Origin: Martinezella tropici
Lineage (GTDB): Bacteria > Pseudomonadota > Alphaproteobacteria > Rhizobiales > Rhizobiaceae
DNA: 64,000 bases
Assembly: GCA_000799755.1 (NCBI GenBank)
Contig: JUHI01000006.1
Coordinates: 62,001-126,000, forward strand
Reading direction: 5' to 3'
Numbering within the stretch: position 1 is the first letter of the stretch; each line of letters begins with the position of its first letter. Shown in pieces: positions 51,001 to 58,262 of this stretch. The notes under the pieces are model-generated. The model did no database searches. It saw only the letters and a list, made by a program, of their open reading frames with translations, and was not told where the DNA came from. A program made the position numbers and the translations under genes.

Positions 51001-51343
51001 TGATGCCGAGGCTGTATGGGCGGCCCTGGCGCTTGCCAACCCGATCGCCGTCAGCGGCCGGGTGGAACACGCGTCGCTGCGCCAGCGCAACACCTATTTC
51101 AGCAGCAGCGATGCCGCCTTCGCCGACCGTTATGAGGCTTCGTCGGAATGGGCGCGCGTCAAGGCGGGCGATATCGCCGTCGACGGTGGCTGGCGCATCT
51201 ATTCCAGCGGTCCCGGCCTCTACACCAAGAGCCTGATCGGCAACGTCTTCGGCTTCAAGCGGCAGTTCGGTCAACGCATCCGCAAACCGCTGCTGCCGGC
51301 CTCGATCGGCGCTTGTGAGGCCAAGCTGGATTTCAAGGCCTGA
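48083..51343 (+). CDS. GH94-type glycoside phosphorylase (possible 1,2-beta-oligoglucan phosphorylase)
   Basis: 1086-residue cytoplasmic protein. The N-terminal half is beta-rich (FSIDFADQQGGIMINQVLGS; VSLRLHPSQTAWFWQVSLEN), and the C-terminal half carries an (alpha/alpha)6 barrel with YTGAAWGTRDVCQGPIEFLL, EAHGDIVVWPLKALCDYIEA and the GH94 catalytic motif GDWND at 790-794 (general acid D794). Its length and the YTGAAWGTRD phrase fit the large 1,2-beta-oligoglucan phosphorylase group better than cellobiose phosphorylase (about 800). Rhizobia make cyclic beta-1,2-glucans, so this substrate is attractive but not proven. An intrinsic terminator follows. Confidence 0.8.
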   Translation: MPSETNRSFQTPRREELGLVTLGNTAGLSASVLPNGTLFSIDFADQQGGIMINQVLGSPVYGGIGRLYLRVGGATPATAEIVGPKAAVEFAHGKGGFSWSGGTAGVRHTVSLRLHPSQTAWFWQVSLENSTNAALSADLVLVQDVGIGDRGFLMNSEAYASQYIDHHIGDHVAFGPVIMNRQNLKQGGGRNPWLAQGCLEGTAAYATDAIQLLVPSKGNDGVMVPDFGTSLPSTRRQHEVACPAIQSKPLSLEPGASGTTTFFGLFIADHPAASSDADLAHLDDLPRLQDELAIGTISAAPSARSLMQDAPLAESDGLDQAAIDALYPKRMLEEHVDGKLISFFVSDGQHNRHIVLREKERLVARRHGAIVRSGQNMLLDDQTLAATCWMQGIFAAQLTIGNTSFHKLFSVSRDPYNLTRSSGLRILVDLGDGWRLLGVPAAFEMGLSDTRWIYKLPGRTITVSAIASGDDPAMQWSVSVDGDACRFVVFGHIVLGERDYEAMANIAIDTAAKRISFRPQPSWLWDRYPKAGYHLVTSTPDAFEAIGGDELLYSDDTSRNGPFIALRSHPTKALRFAVTGSMTDPDAAEALAARYSAGVESDEMLAPAHRFWSHVTRNARIEGDGRDVVAQAVMLPWIAHDAIVHLSVPHGLEQYTGAAWGTRDVCQGPIEFLLAYEHDEEVRQILSTLFSEQYRDRGDWPQWFMLEPYANIRAGEAHGDIVVWPLKALCDYIEATGDITLLAETVPWRADDTMQLTSEHATISDHVEKLLDTVRSRFVPGTSLIRYGEGDWNDSLQPADPHLRDWMVSSWTVSLLYEQLVRYAGILTLASRNEEAQSLQATAVAMRADFNRLLMRDGIVAGYGVFDPSHDGVELLLHPEDTRTGLHYSLIAMTQPMIGGLFTPDQRHAHMKLIRENLLFPDGVRLMEKPATYSGGPEKLFRRAESSSFFGREIGLMYVHAHLRYCEALALDDDAEAVWAALALANPIAVSGRVEHASLRQRNTYFSSSDAAFADRYEASSEWARVKAGDIAVDGGWRIYSSGPGLYTKSLIGNVFGFKRQFGQRIRKPLLPASIGACEAKLDFKA

Positions 51344-51361
51344 ACCAATCTCGATAGCAAG

Positions 51362-51385
51362 AGGGCCACATATTCGGCCCTTTTT
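51362..51385 (+). terminator. Intrinsic terminator after GH94 gene
   Basis: AGGGCC pairs with GGCCCT around an eight-base loop, and five T residues follow, 19 bases after the phosphorylase stop. Confidence 0.85.
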
Positions 51386-51405
51386 CCCGCCACAGGCTAT
51401 CGGCG

Positions 51406-52464
51406 CTAGGCACGGATTGCGTCGATTGCTTCCTCGTCGCAGATGATATCCCGACGTGTCGGCTCGATCGTCATGGCTGGCGCCTCGGCGTCCCGCCGGG
51501 TCGCCGCCGATAGATCGGATGTGTAGTTCTTAACGAAACAGCGCATCGCATGGGCGACGCCGCGCGAATTCACCTCGCGATAGTCGGCCTCGTAATAAAG
51601 GCCACCGGCATAACTCCCCGTGATGATTTCGTAGGACGGGAAATAATCGACCCATTCGAACCGCGAAACGACCTGATCCGCTACCACCCGCAGGACCGAT
51701 TTGCTGTAGGTCGTCGATACCAGCACGCTTCTATTCTCGTAGGTGGCAATAAGTGGAACCGGAGAAACGGTCAGCAGCAGCTTGATGCGTGGATTCTTAT
51801 CTTTGAGCTTCCCAAGGAAAGTCAGGAGATCGGCTTCGACGTCGGCAACACTAAAGTTGACGAATTCATGCCGCTCGGGATCGAAGGAACCAGCTACAAC
51901 GCCAGGTGCGAGCGGAAACACCGAACCATCAACCTTGGAGCGCCATGCTTCGGTAAGACCAAGCGTGAAGACCAGCACATCAGCCTGCGTGAAGACCGAA
52001 CGAACACCGGCGAGATGAAGGCTTCGCGCCTCCGCCACTGCTTGGGCCGACTCAAATCCATCCGGCTCGATCTGCGGCCGATAGGGATCGACATAACGTC
52101 CATCCGCCCGAAGCCAGGCCCGTTCCACCGGCTCTCTTCCTTCGAAAGCTTCTTCGAACAGCTGGAGCAATTGTCGGGCGGTGTAAAGATTGCCGTAGCG
52201 CCCGGAAAAAACACCGAAATTCCGGCGGACGCGCTCACTTTCCGGCAACCCTTCACCATTCTCGGGAACGAAGTAGTGAAAGCCTATGTGCTGGAGCTGC
52301 CGCGAAATGTGCTGAGCGAAGCAGCTTCCTGCCGTCGCGATCCTGGTTGCCCTGTCAAGATGGAATTTCGGATTGACCACCGGATCGAAAAGATGCGTCT
52401 CGATCCGCGCCACGGATCGCCGCCAAAGCTGGTAGCTCTCGATGTCGGCATAGGGATTTGTCAT
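51406..52464 (-). CDS. GSCFA-domain protein
   Basis: 352-residue protein with the defining GSCFA motif at residues 46-50 (ATAGSCFAQHISRQL), followed by FGVFSGRYGNLYTARQLLQL and TQADVLVFTLGLTEAW. GSCFA proteins are SGNH-hydrolase-like and are often linked to cell-surface polysaccharide loci, though their reaction is not established. The start overlaps the stop of the WcbI-like gene (TGATG), so the two are coupled. Confidence 0.9.
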   Translation of the reverse strand: MTNPYADIESYQLWRRSVARIETHLFDPVVNPKFHLDRATRIATAGSCFAQHISRQLQHIGFHYFVPENGEGLPESERVRRNFGVFSGRYGNLYTARQLLQLFEEAFEGREPVERAWLRADGRYVDPYRPQIEPDGFESAQAVAEARSLHLAGVRSVFTQADVLVFTLGLTEAWRSKVDGSVFPLAPGVVAGSFDPERHEFVNFSVADVEADLLTFLGKLKDKNPRIKLLLTVSPVPLIATYENRSVLVSTTYSKSVLRVVADQVVSRFEWVDYFPSYEIITGSYAGGLYYEADYREVNSRGVAHAMRCFVKNYTSDLSAATRRDAEAPAMTIEPTRRDIICDEEAIDAIRA

Positions 52465-53315
52465 CAGGCTGCCTCCGCCACGACTGCTTTGACATTTTCA
52501 TAGCGTGCATGAACCGCCCCTTCGACGAGAATGGAGCGGGGCGGGCGCCGCGAATAGACGGCGAAGCTGAACTCGATGAACTGCTCCAGAGAGATGAGGC
52601 GGTAGTCATTCGGCAGCTTGAAAAGATACGAACCACGGGCTCCAAACGCCTCGGCGATCTCCGGATAGACCGGATAGCATGGTCCGTTCACGAGATTATC
52701 GGCCGGCATGATCTCGCTATCGGTAGGATCGACCCCCAGCCGCGTCAGGAAGGCTCGGGCAATGTCATGGATGCAATGAATCTTTGGATGGTTCACGGAA
52801 TACATGAAGGCATCACCACGAGACCATTGCGTAAACGAGGACGCGATATCTAGGCCATGGTCCGCAAAGTGCGCCAGAAGCTGCGTCCGCTCTTGTTCCC
52901 AGCGTCCAAAAAAGCCGCAGCCCTCGAAGACATCGCGCCGGAAAAGCTTGCGGGTTGCCTCCACGCCGAGCCCGGCTTCGTATGCCGCCAGAACGATCAT
53001 GGAATGATAGGAACCCATCGGTCCTTCGAGCGGACCATCAGAAAAGGCGTAGCAGATATCCGGATGGTAGGCGTCGAAATTGATCGAGGGAATGAAATCG
53101 AGATTTTGGGCGCCGCTGAAATCGAGAGCGATATTGCGGAACTGCGGATGAAGGACGACCCTGAAATAGTGGGGCAGCTGTTCTTTATATTTTTCGATGT
53201 TCTTCCTGAATGCCCATATGTCCATGGCATCGATATGGAAACGTGGTCCAAGAAGCTTCAGGGAATTCGCAAGACCGAATGTCTGACAATTCGAGACCAC
53301 AAGCCATGTTTCCAT
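52464..53315 (-). CDS. WcbI-family polysaccharide biosynthesis protein (putative acetyltransferase)
   Basis: 283-residue protein with the WcbI-type N-terminus VVSNCQTFGLANSLKLLGP and a following HSMIVLAAYEAG segment. WcbI of Burkholderia capsule loci is a putative acyltransferase with an SGNH-like fold. The start is ATG 53315, after a weak GGGGTGG site; the frame is open to 53411. It is coupled to a GSCFA-domain protein, so both may modify a surface glycan. Confidence 0.85.
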   Translation of the reverse strand: METWLVVSNCQTFGLANSLKLLGPRFHIDAMDIWAFRKNIEKYKEQLPHYFRVVLHPQFRNIALDFSGAQNLDFIPSINFDAYHPDICYAFSDGPLEGPMGSYHSMIVLAAYEAGLGVEATRKLFRRDVFEGCGFFGRWEQERTQLLAHFADHGLDIASSFTQWSRGDAFMYSVNHPKIHCIHDIARAFLTRLGVDPTDSEIMPADNLVNGPCYPVYPEIAEAFGARGSYLFKLPNDYRLISLEQFIEFSFAVYSRRPPRSILVEGAVHARYENVKAVVAEAA

Positions 53316-53610
53316 CCGAAAACCACCCCAACAAGCTACACGGTTACATCGTGCTATCACATTGAAATACTGCAGAATTACGCGGCCGGAATCTTCCCGG
53401 CACTGGGGCAAGGCAACGCGGCCATTGTTTTACGGCAGGTCTGGCTTGTCTATATCGATGGCGTCAGGCTTGCGCGAATTGCGGCAGGAAAGGCATCTGC
53501 ATCGCGGGATCCTCCGGCCTCCGGCACGCCCTTGCATCAACAACGCTATCGACGTTCTGGTTAACCGAATCGGCTAATCTCCTTCGGATGTGCAAGGCAC
53601 GGAGGCAGAT

Positions 53611-54267
53611 TTGGAAACGGCGCTCTATCACCCGATCAAGGCGTTTCTTGAAGCGGCCGGCTATGCGGTCAAAGGCGAGATCGGCGGCTGCGACCTTGTC
53701 GGACTGACCGACGCCGAGCCCCCCGTGGTCGTCATCTGCGAACTCAAAATGACCTTCAACCTCGAGCTGATCCTGCAGGCCGTCGATCGCGCCGCCGCCA
53801 GCGACGAGGTCTGGATCGCCGCCCGTGTCTCGGCAAAAGGCAAGGGGCGCGAAGGCGACCGTCGTTTCCGCGATCTTTGCCGCAGGCTGGGCTTCGGCAT
53901 GTTGACGGTATCGGACAACGATCTCGTCGATATCGCCGTCAGCCCCGTTTCCCCGATGCCGCGCAAGAATGTGCGGCGCAGATCACGCCTTGTTGAAGAA
54001 CATCGGCGGCGCAAGGGCGATCCGGCCCTTGGCGGCAGCACGCGCAAGCCGATCATGACTGCCTATCGCCAGCAGGCCCTTGCCTGCGCTGCCGCCATCG
54101 AAAACGGCGTTCAGCGCCCGAAGGACATGCGCGCAGAAGCGCCAAAGGCTCCGCAAATTCTGAGGGATAACGTCTATGGCTGGTTCGAGCGCATCGACCG
54201 GGGCATCTACGCCCTGACGGAGCTTGGAGCGGAAGCGCTCAAGCGGTGGCCGATACCGCAGAGCTGA
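53611..54267 (+). CDS. DUF2161 protein: PD-(D/E)XK nuclease-like domain plus winged helix
   Basis: 218-residue protein. Residues 1-120 resemble a PD-(D/E)XK fold, with GGCDLV followed by VVICELKM supplying the D...E-x-K motif. The C-terminal 70 residues (TAYRQQALACAAAIENGVQR, then PQILRDNVYGWFERI) look like a winged helix. A TTG at 53611 with GGAGG five bases upstream starts the conserved LETALYHPIK sequence; a GTG at 53590 is possible but lacks a site. No partner gene is adjacent. Function is unknown. Confidence 0.8.
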   Translation: METALYHPIKAFLEAAGYAVKGEIGGCDLVGLTDAEPPVVVICELKMTFNLELILQAVDRAAASDEVWIAARVSAKGKGREGDRRFRDLCRRLGFGMLTVSDNDLVDIAVSPVSPMPRKNVRRRSRLVEEHRRRKGDPALGGSTRKPIMTAYRQQALACAAAIENGVQRPKDMRAEAPKAPQILRDNVYGWFERIDRGIYALTELGAEALKRWPIPQS

Positions 54268-54470
54268 ATATGGAAAAATTCCGGCTGAACAACATTAAAT
54301 TCATGTAATATCTTAACATTTTGCAATAAAAACATGATCGATATTTAATTTGTAAAAGTCGATTGGCGGATCATATTACCAACAAGCGCCAATTCAGTTT
54401 TATACTTCGCCTCTAGCAGTAAAGACGAAGCTCAAAGCCTCCCGGAGCAATTGACGCGGACCATTCGACA

Positions 54471-54491
54471 CCTGTCCTGGACATGGACAGG
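54471..54491 (+). promoter_or_regulatory. Hairpin in leader of the DegP-like gene
   Basis: Perfect inverted repeat CCTGTCC / GGACAGG with a seven-base loop, 38 bases upstream of the protease start codon. It could be an operator or an RNA hairpin. The rest of the 54268-54529 gap is AT-rich around 54290-54370 and shows no gene. Confidence 0.4.
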
Positions 54492-54529
54492 GCGCCATAA
54501 CGTCAACGATCTCGTAAGGGACTTCTGTC

Positions 54530-56029
54530 ATGCCATCTCTCCTCCGCAAACATCGTACCGCAGCCATTGTCGGCGCCGCCATTATCGTCGGCGCAGGCGC
54601 GCTGCCCTTCGCTTTCAGCACATCGGCGTCCGTAGCTTCTGCTGCCGAACCGGCCGGCATCATCGCGCCCGGCGGCTCCTTCGCACCGATCGTCGATGCC
54701 GATAAGCCGGCCGTCGTCACCGTCACCACGACCATGAAGGCGACCGACACCAGCGCCGACAGCAACTCGCCGATGGACGAGCAGTTCCGCCAGTTCTTCG
54801 AAAATCAGGGCATCCCCTTCCCCAAGCAGATGCCGCGCCAGCAGCAGAGCCAGCGCGCCATGGCGCTCGGCTCCGGCTTCATCATCAGCCCGGACGGCAT
54901 CATCGTCACCAACAACCATGTCATTCAGAACGCGATCGACATCAAGGTAACGCTGGATGACGGCACCGAGCTTCCGGCCAAGCTGCTGGGCGCCGACGCC
55001 AAGTCGGACCTTGCCGTCCTGAAGATCAAAGCGCCGAAGCCGCTCGCAACCATCGCCTGGGGCGATTCCGACAAGCTGAAGCTCGGCGACCAGATCCTCG
55101 CGATCGGCAATCCCTTCGGCATCGGCACCACCGTTACCGCCGGCATCGTCTCGGCTCGCGGCCGCGATCTGCACAGCGGTCCCTATGACGATTTCATCCA
55201 GATCGATGCGCCGATCAACCACGGCAATTCCGGCGGTCCGCTGGTCGATCGTGAAGGCAATGTCGTCGGCATCAACACTGCCATCTACTCGCCGAATGGC
55301 GGCAGCGTCGGCGTCGGCTTCGCCATTCCTTCCGACGAAGCCAAGGCGATCGTCGCCAAACTGGAAAAGAACGGCTCGATCGATCACGGCTATCTCGGCG
55401 TCGCCATCCAGCCGGTGACCCCCGATGTTGCCAATGCCATGGGGCTCTCGGAGGCACAAGGTGCGCTCGTCGCTAGTGTCAACGACGATACGCCGGCTGC
55501 CCGTGCCGGCATCAAGAGCGGCGACATCGTCACCGCTGTCGGCAACGAGACGGTCAAGACGCCGAAGGACCTGTCGCGGCTGGTCGCCGATCTCTCACCC
55601 GGCGACAAGCGTGCGGTCACGCTGTGGCGCGATGGCAAGAGCATGGACGTCAATGTCACCATCGGCGGCAATGACGACAGCAAGCAGGCCGCCAACGATA
55701 GTGGCGACGGCAAGGTCCAGCCGTCCAACCAGCCGAGCATCGGTGTCGGCCTTGCCAACCTCACGCCGGATGTCCGTCAGCAGCTGAACCTGCCGCGTGG
55801 CGTCGAGGGCGCTGTCGTTGCCAGCGTCAACCCGGACAAGACGGCTGCCGCAGCCGGCATACAGACCGGCGACATCATCGTCTCGGTCAACGATCAGCCG
55901 GTGCGTAACGCTCACGAAGTGCAGACGGCAGTCGCACAGGCCGGTAAGGATGGTCGCAAGTCCGTCCTGCTGCTGATCGAGCGCAATGGCGACAAGACCT
56001 TCGTCGCCGTGCCGTTCTCTGCCGCCTAA
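54530..56029 (+). CDS. DegP/HtrA-type periplasmic serine protease
   Basis: 499-residue Do-like protease. An N-terminal signal/anchor (about 10-39, ending SVASAAEP) is followed by a trypsin-like domain with triad H130 (TNNHV), D160 (KSDLAVL) and S234 (GNSGGPL). Two PDZ domains lie at about 285-370 (HGYLGVAIQPVT) and 400-495 (GAVVASVNPDKTAAAAGIQ). It degrades or refolds damaged envelope proteins. An AAGGGA site precedes the ATG. The gene is followed by a repeat element and a bidirectional terminator. Confidence 0.95.
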   Translation: MPSLLRKHRTAAIVGAAIIVGAGALPFAFSTSASVASAAEPAGIIAPGGSFAPIVDADKPAVVTVTTTMKATDTSADSNSPMDEQFRQFFENQGIPFPKQMPRQQQSQRAMALGSGFIISPDGIIVTNNHVIQNAIDIKVTLDDGTELPAKLLGADAKSDLAVLKIKAPKPLATIAWGDSDKLKLGDQILAIGNPFGIGTTVTAGIVSARGRDLHSGPYDDFIQIDAPINHGNSGGPLVDREGNVVGINTAIYSPNGGSVGVGFAIPSDEAKAIVAKLEKNGSIDHGYLGVAIQPVTPDVANAMGLSEAQGALVASVNDDTPAARAGIKSGDIVTAVGNETVKTPKDLSRLVADLSPGDKRAVTLWRDGKSMDVNVTIGGNDDSKQAANDSGDGKVQPSNQPSIGVGLANLTPDVRQQLNLPRGVEGAVVASVNPDKTAAAAGIQTGDIIVSVNDQPVRNAHEVQTAVAQAGKDGRKSVLLLIERNGDKTFVAVPFSAA

Positions 56030-56135
56030 GAGCATGTCGCGCAAAAGTGCGCAGCGGTTTTGCGAGAACGACATGCGCAAAATCAAGAGCTTAGAGCGCA
56101 AGGAGCGAATCTGAAAGATCGCGACGCGCTTTAAG
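56030..56135. repeat. RIME-like rhizobial intergenic repeat
   Basis: The stretch contains CATGTCG at 56033 pairing with CGACATG at 56069 around CGCAAAAGTGCGCAGCGGTT-like sequence, then AGAGCGCAAGGAGCGAATCT and GAAAGATCGCGACGCGCTTT. This combination is familiar from the palindromic mosaic elements scattered between genes in Rhizobium and Sinorhizobium. Only one copy was noticed in this window. Boundaries are approximate. Confidence 0.65.
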
Positions 56136-56151
56136 AGACTGAAACGTCCTG

Positions 56152-56188
56152 CAATCGGCCCGTTTCCGGAAAGGAAGCGGGCCGATTG
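56152..56188. terminator. Bidirectional terminator between protease and NAD-kinase-like gene
   Basis: CAATCGGCCCG-T-TTCC pairs with GGAA-G-CGGGCCGATTG (15 pairs, one mismatch) around a five-base loop, between two convergent genes. Confidence 0.85.
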
Positions 56189-56190
56189 TC

Positions 56191-57129
56191 TTATGTCACC
56201 AGCAATCCCTGCCGCTCTGCAAGCCCGATGCTTGCGAGCGTCCCGGCATTGAACGGCAGAAAGTCCGCCTCGATGCCGTCGCTGAAGATGACACCATGCT
56301 CGGCCATCTCGGAGACGACCGTCATCGGCATTTGCGGCCCAATCTCTCCCGAAACCAGCGAAACGCCGGTCGTGCGGCTCGGAAAGGGCTCCCGTACGAA
56401 ATAGTGCAGGAATTCGGCATCCCAGCGAAATGAGGCGTCGGCAATCCCCGCCGGTAGCTCGACGCCGCAGCTTACGGCCGCTCCCGCCCAACCCGCATAA
56501 AGGCTCTTCAGCCATCCCGTCGATCCCATGCCCGTCGACACGATGATGCCGCTCGACGATTGCCGTTCGTGCCGCTCGCCGACCCGCAGATCGTAGCGAG
56601 CCGAAACATGGCTGCGCGGACCGATGAAGAGATCATTGACGGCATAAAGCACCTCGCCGGTATTGAGCGAAGCCTTGGCCATGCTGACGCGCTTGAGCGG
56701 CCGGCGCTGCGCCAGAGCTTCCGGCAGGAGCCTGCGGATATCGGCCACCTGAAACGGCAGCAACACGCCGTCCCAGCGCTTCGGATCGGGGTTGACCCCG
56801 AGCACATTCTGACCGTCGAGATATTTCAGCGTATTGGCGACCAAGCCGTCCTGCCCCAGCACGACGACGAGATCATCGACGCCGAAGATGAAGTTTGCGA
56901 GATAACGCCGGTTGAGCGTCTGCACCCTCGCGACGGAGCGCAGGCCGGCCTCGACATCGCGCACCGCCGCCCGGTAGTGCTGCTGTTCCGCCAGATAGTC
57001 GCCGAAATCAGCACCCAGATGTTCGACATAGAACTGCGCCTGCTGAACCGTGTTGAAACGCGCCACCAGCTCGTCGAGACGGGTATCGCGGACGATCAGC
57101 ACGATCTTTCTGTCTTCAGTGCCCGGCAT
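56191..57129 (-). CDS. NAD-kinase-like protein
   Basis: 312-residue protein related to the NAD/diacylglycerol kinase superfamily. The nucleotide motif normally GGDG reads GQDG (residues 92-95, VVVLGQDGLV). Other landmarks are LGVNPDPKRWDGVLLP, VNDLFIG (165-171, at the place of the NE/D motif) and IVSTGMGSTGW (196-206), the glycine-rich substrate loop. A 75-residue N-terminal extension precedes the fold. The start lies three bases after the SPFH gene stop, so the two genes are co-transcribed. It could bind or phosphorylate NAD or a related nucleotide; activity with Q93 is uncertain. Confidence 0.8.
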   Translation of the reverse strand: MPGTEDRKIVLIVRDTRLDELVARFNTVQQAQFYVEHLGADFGDYLAEQQHYRAAVRDVEAGLRSVARVQTLNRRYLANFIFGVDDLVVVLGQDGLVANTLKYLDGQNVLGVNPDPKRWDGVLLPFQVADIRRLLPEALAQRRPLKRVSMAKASLNTGEVLYAVNDLFIGPRSHVSARYDLRVGERHERQSSSGIIVSTGMGSTGWLKSLYAGWAGAAVSCGVELPAGIADASFRWDAEFLHYFVREPFPSRTTGVSLVSGEIGPQMPMTVVSEMAEHGVIFSDGIEADFLPFNAGTLASIGLAERQGLLVT

Positions 57130-57132
57130 GGC

Positions 57133-58152
57133 TTATCCCCTTGTCTGCGGCTGCAGCATTTCGCGCAGGAGATCGGGGGTAACGTTGAGCTGGCCGATCT
57201 TGGTGGCGTTGTCGGCGAGATCGCGGAAGGCGAGCGCCATCAACTGGCCGGGGTCCATGCCGACCGAGGCGAGCGCCTGCAGCATCTTGGGATCGGCATC
57301 GCCGAACGACTTCATCATGGCGGCCAGACCATAGGCCTTGGCGTCGGCTTCCTCGCGGGCGTTGCCCGAAGCGAGGGCGACAAGCGCCTTGTTCTGCTCT
57401 TCGAGCGCGATCTTGCCGGTCATCTCCTCGCGACGGATCTGCAGTTGCCGCTCCTGCACCGAGCGTTCCGCATCCATCTGCGCCTCGCGAACCTGGCGCT
57501 TCTTGTTCTCGACGGCGATTTCCGTCGCCAACTCGTTCTCCTTGATGGTCCGCTCCTGTTCCACGCTTGCGTTACGGCGCGCATAAATCGCCTCGTCGGC
57601 GCCGCGCAGCAGGGCTTCTCGCGCACCGGCCTCCAGCGCCTTGGCGGTCTCAGGCTTCGGCTTCACCGCCAGGATCGACAGGCTCAGGAGTTCGAGACCC
57701 AGTGCCTGCAGCACCGGATGATCATGCAGCGCGGCGGCAACGCGGCCCACGAGCAGTTCGCCGGCAGCCAGCACGTCCTTTAGCGACAACGCCTGCACTT
57801 CCGCGCGCATGACGACCTGAACCTGATCGATCAATCGCTGCGACAGTTTCTGTGGATCTTCCGAGCCATAGACCCCTTTGGCGTTGAGCGAGAAGTCGAG
57901 CAGCTCCGCAGTCCGCTTCGGCTCGGCGATGCGATAGGTGATCTGCCCCTGAACGGTCACCTCCTGGAAGTCCGAGGTCACCTCGGGAAAAATGAACGGC
58001 TCATTGACGCTCGCCGTCGGCACCACGACCAGCGAGGTCGACGGCGCGAAGTACCAGAACGAGAGCCCGGCTCCCTCCCGCTGCGGCCGGCCGCTCTGAT
58101 ACTGAATCACATATTGGGTCGGTTGAGCCTTGATGAAACGAAATCCGAACAT
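57133..58152 (-). CDS. SPFH/band 7 domain protein
   Basis: 339-residue protein. An SPFH/band-7 domain covers about residues 10-190 (SFWYFAPSTSLVVVPTASVN; VTVQGQITYRIAEPKRTAEL; QALSLKDVLAAGELL), followed by a long charged coiled coil (about 190-275, ENKKRQVREAQMDAERSVQE). There is no N-terminal membrane span, so it is probably cytoplasmic or peripherally membrane-bound and oligomeric. The ATG at 58152 has an AGGAGG site. It heads a two-gene operon with an NAD-kinase-like protein, divergent from an NrtR-like regulator. Confidence 0.88.
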   Translation of the reverse strand: MFGFRFIKAQPTQYVIQYQSGRPQREGAGLSFWYFAPSTSLVVVPTASVNEPFIFPEVTSDFQEVTVQGQITYRIAEPKRTAELLDFSLNAKGVYGSEDPQKLSQRLIDQVQVVMRAEVQALSLKDVLAAGELLVGRVAAALHDHPVLQALGLELLSLSILAVKPKPETAKALEAGAREALLRGADEAIYARRNASVEQERTIKENELATEIAVENKKRQVREAQMDAERSVQERQLQIRREEMTGKIALEEQNKALVALASGNAREEADAKAYGLAAMMKSFGDADPKMLQALASVGMDPGQLMALAFRDLADNATKIGQLNVTPDLLREMLQPQTRG

Positions 58153-58218
58153 GACTGCCTCCTGAAAGTGGCGTTGCAAACTGCGATGACGCGAACAAAC
58201 ACCACTTATTGTATTTTG

Positions 58219-58235
58219 TCAACTAAGTTAGTTGA
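58219..58235. promoter_or_regulatory. 17-base palindrome, candidate NrtR-type operator
   Basis: TCAACTAA-G-TTAGTTGA is perfectly symmetric and lies in the 110-base gap between the divergent SPFH and Nudix-regulator genes. A further ACACTAA half-site follows at 58241. It probably binds the adjacent Nudix-type regulator and controls both directions. Confidence 0.65.
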
Positions 58236-58262
58236 AACTTTACACTAAGGGACGTCTGCGGT

